Under the pieces are notes generated by a model that was given only the letters and a program-made list of their open reading frames with translations, searched no databases and was not told the DNA's origin. The position numbers were made by a program, and so were the translations under genes. 42,463 nt of DNA from Mycoplasma marinum. GTDB taxonomy: Bacteria > Bacillota_I > Bacilli_A > Mycoplasmatales > Metamycoplasmataceae. Below are positions 21,047-29,490 of this stretch, piece after piece. Each line of letters opens with the position of its first letter. The stretch's first letter is position 1. Location: positions 1-42,463 of the forward strand of contig NZ_PSZO01000007.1 in the NCBI RefSeq assembly GCF_004335975.1, in the 5' to 3' direction.

Positions 21047-22617
21047 TATTTATTCCTTTCTATTTTCTTACCAGCCATTAGAGTTCCTAATTTATGCTTG
21101 GTAACTTCTTTTGATGATAATTCTCCAGCATTTTTACCAGCATTAACAACAATAACTCTATCAGCTAATGAAATAACTTCATCCAATTCATAAGAAACCA
21201 ACAGAATTGCTTTACCCTCCATTTTAGCTCTCAATATATTTTTATGAATATTATTAATAGCACCAACATCTAATCCACGAGTTGGTTGAGCAACCACTAT
21301 AAATTTAGCTTCTTTAGAAAGCTCTCTACCAACAATTAATTTTTGTTGGTTACCACCAGAAAGAGATCTTGCTAATGATTCAGGACCATTAGAAGAACGC
21401 ACATCATAATTTTTGATGACTTGTTTTGCTTCTTTAGAAATATTTTTTCTATTTAAAATCCCAAATTTTGAATAAGGTCGTTTGCAAAAATCTTGTAAAA
21501 CAGTATTTTCAATTAAATCCATATCTAATATAATTCCGTGCTTATGTCTATCTTCTGGAATATAAGACATTCCGTAATTGTATTTATTTCTAACTGACTT
21601 TTTAGTTATGTCAATCATTTCTTGTCTAATTTTTTGAGTTTTTTTATCTTTAATATTCGCAAGCACTTTAATTGAACCACTTTTAACTTTTTGAAGACCT
21701 GTTATCGCCCCTATTAATTCGGTTTGTCCGTTTCCTTCAACACCAGCAATGGCGACTATTTCTCCCTCATGTAAAACTAAATTAAAATTTTCTAACCCAA
21801 CGACTTGTTTCTTACGATGTTTAGTCATAAATAGATTTTTTATTTCAATAATCGGTTTCCCAATTTTTACTTCTTGTGAATTTGCTATGGAAGCTACCTT
21901 TGAACCAACCATCAACTCCGCTAATTTAGAAGGTGTGGTTTTCGCTATATCAATTTCTTTAATTAATTTTCCTCTTCTGATTACCGTTCCTCTTTGAGCA
22001 ACTTTTTTAAGTTCATCTAGTTTATGGGAAATTATAATGATAGTTTTTCCTTTAGCTTGTAAATCTTTAACAGCTTTTAAAAATTCTTTTATTTGAAGAG
22101 GTGATAATACGGCAGTCGGTTCATCAAAAATTAATATTTCTGAATCTCTATAAAGCATTTTTATTATTTCTATTCTTTGTTGTTCTGCAACTGTACAATT
22201 AGAAACTTTTTTATTAAGTTCAATTTCTAATTTATATTTCTTAATTATTGCTTCAACTTTTTTCTTAGATTCTTTATAGGTTACGAATACTTTTCCAACA
22301 GTTTCTTCACTATTTAAAACAATATTTTCTAAAACAGTAAAATCACCAACCAATTTAAAGTGTTGGTGAATCATTCCAATTCCATATTCATTAGCAATAA
22401 GAGGGGAATTAATATTAACTGGGGAACCGTTAATATAAATACTTCCAGAAGTTTGTTTGTACATTCCAAATAAAACTGACATCAAAGTTGATTTACCAGC
22501 ACCATTTTCACCAATTAAGGCATGAACTTCACCTTTTTTAACTCTTAATGTCAAGTTGTCATTAGCTTTAAAATTACCAAATGCCATTGTTATATTTTTC
22601 ATTTCTATTGCGTACAT
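21046..22617 (-). CDS. BMP-type (nucleoside) ABC transporter ATP-binding protein
   Basis: A 523-aa protein with two ABC domains in tandem (NupO/YufO/RbsA-like), driving nucleoside import. The first domain has Walker A GENGAGKST (36-44), the Q-loop MIHQHF, a weak signature (NCTVAEQQRIEI) and Walker B LIFDEPTAVL. The second domain has a degenerate Walker A (GVEGNGQTEL), a good signature (SLSGGNQQKLIVGREL) and Walker B IVVAQPTRGLD, where the catalytic Glu is Gln. These asymmetries are usual in the family. The TAATG overlap with permease 1 indicates coupling. It lies 25 nt downstream of the second lipoprotein gene. Confidence 0.95.
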   Translation of the reverse strand: MYAIEMKNITMAFGNFKANDNLTLRVKKGEVHALIGENGAGKSTLMSVLFGMYKQTSGSIYINGSPVNINSPLIANEYGIGMIHQHFKLVGDFTVLENIVLNSEETVGKVFVTYKESKKKVEAIIKKYKLEIELNKKVSNCTVAEQQRIEIIKMLYRDSEILIFDEPTAVLSPLQIKEFLKAVKDLQAKGKTIIIISHKLDELKKVAQRGTVIRRGKLIKEIDIAKTTPSKLAELMVGSKVASIANSQEVKIGKPIIEIKNLFMTKHRKKQVVGLENFNLVLHEGEIVAIAGVEGNGQTELIGAITGLQKVKSGSIKVLANIKDKKTQKIRQEMIDITKKSVRNKYNYGMSYIPEDRHKHGIILDMDLIENTVLQDFCKRPYSKFGILNRKNISKEAKQVIKNYDVRSSNGPESLARSLSGGNQQKLIVGRELSKEAKFIVVAQPTRGLDVGAINNIHKNILRAKMEGKAILLVSYELDEVISLADRVIVVNAGKNAGELSSKEVTKHKLGTLMAGKKIERNK

Positions 22618-22642
22618 AATTATCCCCTTTATAAAATATCTA

Positions 22643-23779
22643 TTACCTTTTTAAACTCTTTATAATTTTTAATGCATCATCCCAATTTTGATCTTTAACC
22701 CTATTTGGAATACTTTTCAATAAACTAACATCGTTTATTATTTTATTATAAATTACTTCTGCATTAACCATTCCTGGCTTTGCAATACCCGTTAATTTAT
22801 TTTCGATAGTACCCCAAGTAGTGTCTCCATATCCCTTGGTTCATGATTTTGCCTTTTTACCCGTTACTTTGTTGTAAACAGCAATAACAGATTCTTTAAT
22901 GTTTTTAGTAATTGAAGTTATAAATAGATTTTCATATCCTGGGAACTTTAATTTTTGATCGGTATCAACACCAATAACAAATTTACCAGTTTTATTTTTA
23001 ATAACATCTATAACATCTGCTGTTTGTGGACCTGCAACCGGAAGAATAACATCTGCACCTTCCTCTACAAGCCTTGTTGCTTTTGATTGTCCTTTATTAA
23101 GTTGGAAACCTGAGTTTGTATAGTCAATTTCTTTTGCAAATGTAGCAAATTTAACTTTATTTTTTAAATCAGGATGTTTGTCATTATAATATTTTCCACC
23201 CAGAACAAAACCAACCATAAAATCAGTTACAGCCGGAAAATTACCTCCACCAAATGTACCCAAAGTTGGTGTTGTGTCTTTTTTAATTTCCACAAGATAT
23301 TGTGCTGAAAGATAACCTGCTAAAAATCCTGATTGTTTTGTTTTGTAACTTATACCAGCTACATTACCTTTAAAAGCATCATTATTTTTATCAACTTGAA
23401 CATCAGCTAAAATAAATTTCAAAAATGAACCATGCATCTTAACTCAATTTTCAACAGGAGGTTGATGTAAGAACCCAGTTCCAACAACTATTTTCTTGCT
23501 AACGTTTGCAGCAACTTCATAACCAGTATATAAAGAACCGGAATCATGACCCTTAGGAACATAATAATCACCGGTATCTAAACGTTTTTTATTAAGAATA
23601 GCAGCAACCGAAGCTGCTCCTTGTTGATTGAAAGACTTATCATATATAGAACCACCATCAGAAACAAAAAATACATCACCTTCTGTGTAATTATTCCCAC
23701 ATGAAGTAACTGCCGCGATTGGAGCTGCAACCAATAAGGTTGTTACTACGCCTAGTGCAACTTTTTTGTTCCTTGTCAT
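22643..23779 (-). CDS. BMP-family substrate-binding lipoprotein (copy 1)
   Basis: A 378-aa membrane-anchored lipoprotein that would bind nucleosides outside the cell for the ABC importer. It has a signal peptide with the lipobox VTSC (Cys at about 27), then the BMP/PnrA pattern VSDGGSIYDKSFNQQG, the middle motif KQSGFLAGYLSA, and GADVILPVAGPQTADV and GVDTDQK in the second lobe. SD AAGGGGA precedes the ATG. It ends ALKIIKSLKR after TGA Trp codons. It is clearly paralogous to the next lipoprotein. It lies directly upstream of the ATPase in the same operon. BMP family members also include antigens (p48/Med-type) in mycoplasmas. Confidence 0.93.
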
Positions 23780-23887
23780 TTTTTCCCCTTTATATTAAGA
23801 AAATAAATCCAATTGACTTTTATGTCTAATTGAATATTACTTTGAATTATTATACAAAAAAATGTATTTATACCCTAATTAAAAAGG

Positions 23888-23925
23888 CAAAAAAAGCAAT
23901 TTATTTAATACTTATTGCTTATTTT
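23888..23925 (-). terminator. Weak terminator between the two BMP lipoprotein genes
   Basis: A 7-bp stem, AAGCAAT (23894-23900) with ATTGCTT (23914-23920), then a T-run on the minus strand. With the -10-like TATAAT at 23848-23853, it suggests that copy 1 and the transporter are partly uncoupled from copy 2. Confidence 0.55.
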
Positions 23926-23945
23926 GCTTATATAAAACTGTTCCT

Positions 23946-25073
23946 TTATCTAATATTTTGACTTAAATATTCATATGCTTTGTCTCAAGTTACATCTTTT
24001 GTATTTTTGCTTGCTTCTTCTCTTAAAGTTTGATCTTTTTTAATTACGTTGTAGATATCTTTCGCTTTTGCAATTCCTGGTTCTGCAATTCCAGTTAATC
24101 CATTAGAAAGATTACCCATTGTAGTTTCTCCATAACCTTTTGCTCAAGAATTAGATTTTTTACCTGAAACTTTATTGTAAACAGCAACAAGAGAATCTTT
24201 AATATTTTTAGTAATTGAAGTTAAAAACTTATCGCTTTGACTTGGGTATTTACTTTTTTGATCTGTATCTACACCAATAACAAACTTACCTGCTTCATTT
24301 TTTATAACACTAAGAACGTCAGCTGTTTGTGGACCAGCCACAGGAAGAATAATGTCTGCTCCTGATTTTATTAACTTAGTTGCTTTTGCTGTTCCACCAC
24401 CTGAAGCAAATCCTGAGTTTGTATAATTTTTTTGTTCGCTCCCAAGAGAAGCAAATTTAACATTTGCTTTATTGTCAATGTTAAACTGTTTAACACCTTC
24501 TATATAACCAATCATAAAATCAGTAACACTTGGAATTGGTGCGCCACCAAATGTACCAACAGTTGGTGTTGTATCTTTTTCAATTTCTACTAGATATTTA
24601 GCTGAAAGATATCCTGCTAGAAATCCTGATTGTTTTGTTTCATATAAAATTCCTGCAACATTCTTTTTAAATTTAGGATTTTTTCCATCAACATCAGCTA
24701 TTATAAATTTAAGTTGATCCCCTTGAGAACCAACTCATTTAGTAATAGATGCTTCATGGTGAAACCCTGTCCCAATAATTATCTTTTTACCCGAATTCAA
24801 TGCTGCTGAATAACCTTCTTCAATTGTTGCTGCATCTGATTTTTTAGGCTCATTAAAATCTGATGCTGATAATTTACTTTTGCCAAGTATTTGTGCAACA
24901 GCTTCTGCACCTTGTTGATTAAATGATTTATCTGTAATAGAACCACCATCAGAAACAAAGAATGGTCCCCCTTCACTTTCACTACTTCCACATGATACTG
25001 CCAATGCTATTGGTGCTGCTATAGTTGCTAATGAAGCAACAACACCCAACGTAATTTTTTTACTTTTTGTCAT
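23946..25073 (-). CDS. BMP-family substrate-binding lipoprotein (copy 2)
   Basis: A 375-aa lipoprotein closely paralogous to copy 1 (same order of motifs). It has a signal peptide with lipobox AVSC (Cys at about 28), then VSDGGSITDKSFNQQG, KQSGFLAGYLSA, GADIILPVAGPQTADV, GVDTDQK, ending KAYEYLSQNIR. SD AAAGGGGA lies before the ATG. Both copies keep the binding-lobe motifs. The residues between motifs differ, so the two may bind different nucleosides and feed the same permease; this is inference. It is the first gene of the minus-strand cluster and is divergent from deoD. Confidence 0.93.
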
Positions 25074-25115
25074 TTTTTGTATTCCCCTTTAAATTTATTA
25101 TTGTCATACATTAAA

Positions 25116-25121
25116 ATTATA
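25116..25121 (-). promoter_or_regulatory. -10 box of BMP lipoprotein copy 2
   Basis: TATAAT on the minus strand, 42 nt upstream of the ATG. No convincing -35 is visible. Confidence 0.45.
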
Positions 25122-25145
25122 TTTTATTCAAAAATACATATGTGT

Positions 25146-25200
25146 TATGTTTCCCTAACCTTACCGTTCAAAACATCTCGCGATGTTATATTTCTCTAAC
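25146..25200. promoter_or_regulatory. Direct repeat and hairpin in the BMP-deoD divergent spacer
   Basis: TATGTTTCCCTAAC (25146-25159) and TATATTTCTCTAAC (25187-25200) match at 12 of 14 positions and start 41 nt apart. Between them is the inverted repeat AACATC-TCGC-GATGTT (25172-25187). The pair lies between the two divergent promoters and would suit binding of a nucleoside-responsive regulator. No such regulator gene lies in the window. Confidence 0.45.
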
Positions 25201-25227
25201 ATAAGTAATTAAATATAACTTGCAATG

Positions 25228-25236
25228 TGATAAAAT
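25228..25236 (+). promoter_or_regulatory. Extended -10 of the deo operon
   Basis: TGATAAAAT, an extended -10 ending 32 nt before the deoD ATG, which has its own SD. No clear -35 is present, as is common with an extended -10. Confidence 0.6.
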
Positions 25237-25268
25237 GTAATTGTTATAAACACTACTAGGAGGTAAAA

Positions 25269-25967
25269 ATGACACCACATATCAATGCAAAAAAAGGCGA
25301 AATAGCCAAAACAGTACTAATGCCCGGAGATCCACTAAGAGCAAAGTACATTGCGGATAATTTTTTAACAGATGTAAAACAAGTAAATACAATTAGAAAC
25401 ATGCTTATGTTCACAGGTAAATTTGAAGGTAAAGAAGTTTCAATTTGTGGTTCTGGAATGGGACAACCATCAATCGGTATCTATTCATACGAACTATTTG
25501 AATTTTATGGAGTAGATAATATTATTAGAATAGGTTCAGCAGGTTCATATAAAGCTGACCTTAAGTTATATGATGTTGTTCTTGCGACATCAGCATATAC
25601 AGATTCAGATGCATTTTCAAGAATTGTTCTTGAAGAATCAAAACATATTCTTGAACCAGCACAAGAACTTAATAACAAAATTAAAGCATCAGCTAAAAAC
25701 TTGGATATTAAATTACATGAAGCAAGAATTCACTCTTCAGATGTATTTTATGGTTCACGTTCATTAGAAGATACAATCTCAATAACTGGAGCAGATTGTG
25801 TTGAAATGGAATCAGCTGCATTATTTATAAATGCGGAAAAAACAGGTAAAAAAGCAGCATGTTTATTAACAATATCTGATAACCTTATAACTAAAGAAGA
25901 AACATCAGCTGAAGAACGTCAAACAGCGTTTGCTGACATGATGAAAGTTGCTTTGGGTATCTTATAA
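25269..25967 (+). CDS. deoD: Purine-nucleoside phosphorylase, DeoD type
   Basis: A 232-aa cytoplasmic enzyme that splits purine (deoxy)ribonucleosides with phosphate into base and (deoxy)ribose-1-phosphate. It shows H4, G20 and R24 (MPGDPLRAK) of the hexameric DeoD family, GSGMGQPSIGIYSYEL, the phosphate-site RIGSAG, the ribose-site EMESAALF, and the catalytic Asp in TISDNL. The SD AGGAGG precedes the ATG. The stop overlaps deoA by one base (TAATG). It is the first gene of the deo operon, divergent from the nucleoside importer. Confidence 0.96.
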   Translation: MTPHINAKKGEIAKTVLMPGDPLRAKYIADNFLTDVKQVNTIRNMLMFTGKFEGKEVSICGSGMGQPSIGIYSYELFEFYGVDNIIRIGSAGSYKADLKLYDVVLATSAYTDSDAFSRIVLEESKHILEPAQELNNKIKASAKNLDIKLHEARIHSSDVFYGSRSLEDTISITGADCVEMESAALFINAEKTGKKAACLLTISDNLITKEETSAEERQTAFADMMKVALGIL

Positions 25968-27259
25968 TGAGAGCAGTAGACATAATAGATAAAAAGAGAC
26001 TTAATAAAGAACTAACAAGGGATGAAATAGCTTTCTTAATAAATGGTTATGTTAATGATGAAGTTAAGGACTATCAAATGGCTTCATTTGCAATGGCCGT
26101 AGTGTTAAATGGAATGACAGATCAAGAGGTTGCTGATCTTACACTAATAATGATGAACTCAGGAGATATTATCGATCTTACTTCGATTAATGGAGTTAAG
26201 GCTGATAAACATTCAACTGGAGGAATAGGTGATAAAACCTCAATCGCACTTTGCCCTATTATTGCTGCACTAGGAATTCCTGTTGCAAAAATGTCAGGTA
26301 GAGGTCTTGGTCATACGGGTGGAACAATTGATAAACTAGAATCTATTCCAGGATTTCAAGTTGAACAAACAATTGAAAATTTTATTAAAATTGTACAAAA
26401 ACATGGATTGGCAATTATTTCTCAATCAGGGAACATTGTTCCAGCAGATAAAAAACTATACGCCTTAAGAGATGTAACAGCAACAGTGGAATCAATTCCT
26501 TTAATTGCAGCTTCAATTATGTCTAAAAAATTAGCAACTGGTGCTGATTCAATTTTATTGGATGTTAAAGTTGGTAACGGTGCATTCATGAAGACGTATG
26601 AAGATGCTGAAAAATTGGGTAAAACAATGATTTCAATTGGTAAACTTTTAAACAAAAATGTAAAAGTAGAAATTACAAGTATGGATAGACCACTTGGTAG
26701 AGCAATTGGTAATAGAAATGAAGTAATAGAAGCTGTTGAAACACTTAAGGGTAATGGTCCAAAAGATTTTGAAGAACTAATCTTCTCATCTGCTGCTACT
26801 ATAATCCAACAAGCTTCAAATAAAAATGAAGATGAAGCCAAAAAATTAGTTAAAGAAGTAATTGAAAATGGTTCTGCTTTAAATAAACTTTACGAAATGA
26901 TTGAAGCCCAAGGTGGAGATATAAATTCATTAAAGTCAAAAGATTTCTTAAAATCAGAAATTACATTAGAGATAAAAGCAAAAGAGAGTGGTTTTATGGA
27001 GATTACTTCAGCTATTGATCTTGGACTTGCAGCAATGAAGATTGGAGCAGGTAGAGCAACAAAAGAAGATATTATTGATAATACAGCAGGTATTTATATA
27101 AATAAAAAAACAAATGAAAAAATTAACGTAGGAGATACATTATTTACAATTTCATCAAATATTGAAATTAATAAAGAAATTCTTGCACAAGTTGAAAAAT
27201 CATATAAAATAAATAATGATATAATTAAAAACCCAATAATTTTGGGTAAATTATCATAG
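25967..27259 (+). CDS. deoA: Thymidine/pyrimidine-nucleoside phosphorylase
   Basis: A 430-aa enzyme releasing thymine or uracil and (deoxy)ribose-1-phosphate from pyrimidine nucleosides. The family signature is [18 protein letters not shown] and then [18 protein letters not shown]; the substrate-site stretch is [23 protein letters not shown]. The length matches the family. It is coupled to deoD by TAATG, with deoC 8 nt downstream. It is often named pdp when active on uridine too; I cannot separate the two by sequence alone. Confidence 0.95.
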   Translation: MRAVDIIDKKRLNKELTRDEIAFLINGYVNDEVKDYQMASFAMAVVLNGMTDQEVADLTLIMMNSGDIIDLTSINGVKADKHSTGGIGDKTSIALCPIIAALGIPVAKMSGRGLGHTGGTIDKLESIPGFQVEQTIENFIKIVQKHGLAIISQSGNIVPADKKLYALRDVTATVESIPLIAASIMSKKLATGADSILLDVKVGNGAFMKTYEDAEKLGKTMISIGKLLNKNVKVEITSMDRPLGRAIGNRNEVIEAVETLKGNGPKDFEELIFSSAATIIQQASNKNEDEAKKLVKEVIENGSALNKLYEMIEAQGGDINSLKSKDFLKSEITLEIKAKESGFMEITSAIDLGLAAMKIGAGRATKEDIIDNTAGIYINKKTNEKINVGDTLFTISSNIEINKEILAQVEKSYKINNDIIKNPIILGKLS

Positions 27260-27267
27260 GAGATAAA

Positions 27268-27933
27268 ATGGATAAAGCAAAATACATCGATCATACTTAC
27301 CTTAAAGCCGAAGGTACAAGCAAACATATCGATAAAATTATTGAAGAAGCAAAAGAATATGGTTTTAAAACTATATGTGTTAACTCATCATGAGTTAAAT
27401 ATGCAAAAAAGAAACTTGAAGGGTCTGAAGTAGGGATTACATCAGTAGTCGGGTTCCCACTTGGAGCTATGGCAACACAAGCGAAAGTATTCGAAACTAA
27501 ATTAGCTATTGATCATGGTGCCAATGAAATTGATATGGTTATTAATATTGGTAGATTAAAGGATGGGCAATTTGATTACGTTTTAAATGAAATAAAAGAC
27601 ATTAAAAAAACTTGTGGTTCACATGTTCTTAAGGTTATTATTGAAACTGCTCTTCTTACAGAAGAAGAAAAAATAAAAGCAACAGAAATTGTTGTTGCAT
27701 CAGGTGCAGATTTTGTTAAAACATCAACAGGATTTTCATATCATGGAGCAACTCCAGCAGATGTTAAACTAATGAAAAAAGTAGTTGGAGATAAAATTTT
27801 AATTAAAGCAGCTGGTGGTGTTAAAACTCCTGCAGATTTAGATGAAATGATTTCAATTGGTGCTTCACGTATAGGTACATCTTCAGGTGTTAAACTTATT
27901 TCAGGTGAAAAAGCAAAAGAAGGAGAATACTAA
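27268..27933 (+). CDS. deoC: Deoxyribose-phosphate aldolase
   Basis: A 221-aa class I aldolase that cleaves 2-deoxyribose-5-phosphate to acetaldehyde and glyceraldehyde-3-phosphate. The N-terminus is [11 protein letters not shown]. The Schiff-base Lys is K151 in VKTSTGF, and the second Lys is K180 in [18 protein letters not shown] precedes the ATG at 27268; a shorter start at 27469 would cut off the first strand. It closes the deoDAC operon before a terminator. Phosphopentomutase (deoB), needed to link the steps, is not in the window. Confidence 0.96.
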
Positions 27934-27948
27934 TTCTCAAATAAGATT

Positions 27949-27974
27949 AAGATGTATTATGCATCTTTTTTTAT
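27949..27974 (+). terminator. Terminator of the deo operon
   Basis: Stem AAGATG (27949-27954) with CATCTT (27962-27967), then a T-run, 15 nt after the deoC stop. Confidence 0.8.
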
Positions 27975-28009
27975 TTATAATTTAGAAAATATACATAAAG
28001 GAGAATATT

Positions 28010-28477
28010 ATGATTAAACTAATAGTAGCAATGACAGGCGAGAGGTTAATTGGTAAAGATGATAAAATGCCATGACACTTACCAAAAGAATTTAAGCATT
28101 TTAAAGAAACAACAATGGGACACTCATTATTATTTGGAAGAAAAACTTTTCAAGGATTGCCCAATAAACTCCCAGGAAGAAAACATTATGTACTTTCAAG
28201 CAATGATGTTGAAAAAGCAGATCAAACAATCCATAATGATGAAGAATTAAATAAATTATTTGATAAATATAGAAATTCTGAAGAAATTCTTTTTATTGCT
28301 GGTGGTAAAAGTGTATATGAAAAATATGCAGAACAAGCAGATGAATGAATAATCTCATATGTATGAGGAAATTATACGGGTAACGTCTACCTCAACCTTA
28401 AACCGGTCAATTATTCAAAAGAAGGAGTAGTTGTACACGGAGATTTTGATGTAGTAATATACAGAAAGATAAAATAA
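28010..28477 (+). CDS. folA: Dihydrofolate reductase
   Basis: A 155-aa enzyme reducing dihydrofolate to tetrahydrofolate with NADPH. Visible are the N-terminal strand (IKLIVAMTGERLIG), MPWHLPKEFKHFK with the substrate-binding acidic residue, FGRKTFQGLP, and the cofactor-binding FIAGGKSVYEKY. SD AAAGGAG precedes the ATG. Internal TGA Trp codons break a standard-code reading. A thymidylate synthase gene, a frequent neighbour, is not beside it; thymidine salvage by deoA and the importer is next door. Confidence 0.94.
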
Positions 28478-28551
28478 TATATTTTTATTTTGTCTTTTTT
28501 TAATCTAAAATTAATTAGGATACATTATAAATCACATTAAAAGGAGAAAAA

Positions 28552-29226
28552 ATGTTCGAATTCGTTACAACCCTTGGTTGGATTGCTGCCATTTTAACAA
28601 TACTGTTAGGGTTACCCCAACTCTATTACACAGTCAAAACTAAAAAAATATCAGGAGTAAACTTTTTATCAATGTTTGCATTCTGATTGGGACTTACTTT
28701 ATGGGTGTTCTATGCAGGTTTAATTGGAAACCCAGGATTACCGGTGGGTATTGCAAATATTTTTGCACTTACAACATTCTCGTTAGTCATTATTTTCTTA
28801 TTGAAATATAGCAATAATAAGTACCGCCTATCAATAACAATATTAATATCTTTAGTTTGAGCTTTAGCAATTATTTTCTTTGCTATTATGCAAGGAAAAG
28901 GAATCACAAGAAATAATACTGGGATGTTAATATTTTCAGCACTTGGTGGTTCATTAACTACATTTGCATTCTTACCTCAAATTATAAAAACACTAAAATC
29001 AAAAGATACAACTGGATTATCAATTTTACTTTTTATTCTTGGTACAACAGTTAATATTAGTTGAACTATATATTGAGGTACATTCCACCACACAATCAAT
29101 TCATCATTTACAATATCAACTCAATTGTTACCAACAATATTATCATTCATTGGTGCAATCATTTGAGGAACGCAACTTTGTCTAATTATTATTAATAAGA
29201 GAAGAAATAAATCTAAGTCTCAATAA
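28552..29226 (+). CDS. PQ-loop repeat membrane protein
   Basis: A 224-aa protein with about seven membrane segments. Two PQ-loop (SWEET/MtN3-like) units are visible: GLPQLYYTVKTKKISGVN near residues 20-40, and FLPQIIKTLKSKDTTGLS in the second half, each followed by a helix with aromatic residues. The family transports small sugars, amino acids or other solutes; the substrate is unknown here. SD AAAAGGAG precedes the ATG. It follows folA with a 74-nt gap holding a possible -10, so a separate promoter is possible. It ends at a very long inverted repeat. Confidence 0.82.
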
Positions 29227-29273
29227 AGAAAATATACAATACAAAGCAAGTAATAATAAAGCAGCATCAAGTT

Positions 29274-29334
29274 AAATTGGTGCAAAAAAATTCTACATTT
29301 CACAAAAGGAGTGTAGAATTTTTTGTACCAATTT
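29274..29334. terminator. Long inverted-repeat terminator after the PQ-loop gene
   Basis: Arms at 29274-29297 and 29312-29334 pair over about 23 bp with one G-U pair and one bulged A. The inner stem TTCTACA/TGTAGAA is enclosed by an A6-7/T6 run and then AATTGG/CCAATT. It is unusually long for an intrinsic terminator and is symmetrical, so it can act in both directions. Confidence 0.8.
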
Positions 29335-29336
29335 AG

Positions 29337-29388
29337 GGAGTAGTAATAATTTATTGAAACTAAGTTTATATAAAACTTGCTACTCTAC
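29337..29388 (+). repeat. Dispersed 52-bp repeat, copy A
   Basis: It begins GGAGTAGTAAT, has the inner palindrome AAACTAAGTTT, and ends TTGCTACTCTAC. It matches the reverse complement of 42366-42418 over its whole length at roughly 80% identity. The ends GAGTAG/CTACTC can pair, so it may fold as a hairpin in RNA. It is not protein-coding. Confidence 0.7.
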
Positions 29389-29451
29389 TAATCTTTTAAA
29401 TTCATTAAATATGCATTTCCTTATAAACGTATCCAATAATGTTTATTGGCA

Positions 29452-29483
29452 TAAAAAAATATCCACCATTATTTAGTGAATAT
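29452..29483 (-). terminator. Terminator of ftsH
   Basis: On the minus strand a 9-bp stem with G-U pairs, ATATTCACT with GGTGGATAT (29459-29467 and 29475-29483 on the plus strand), is followed by seven Ts. Confidence 0.7.
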
Positions 29484-29490
29484 AATTTAA

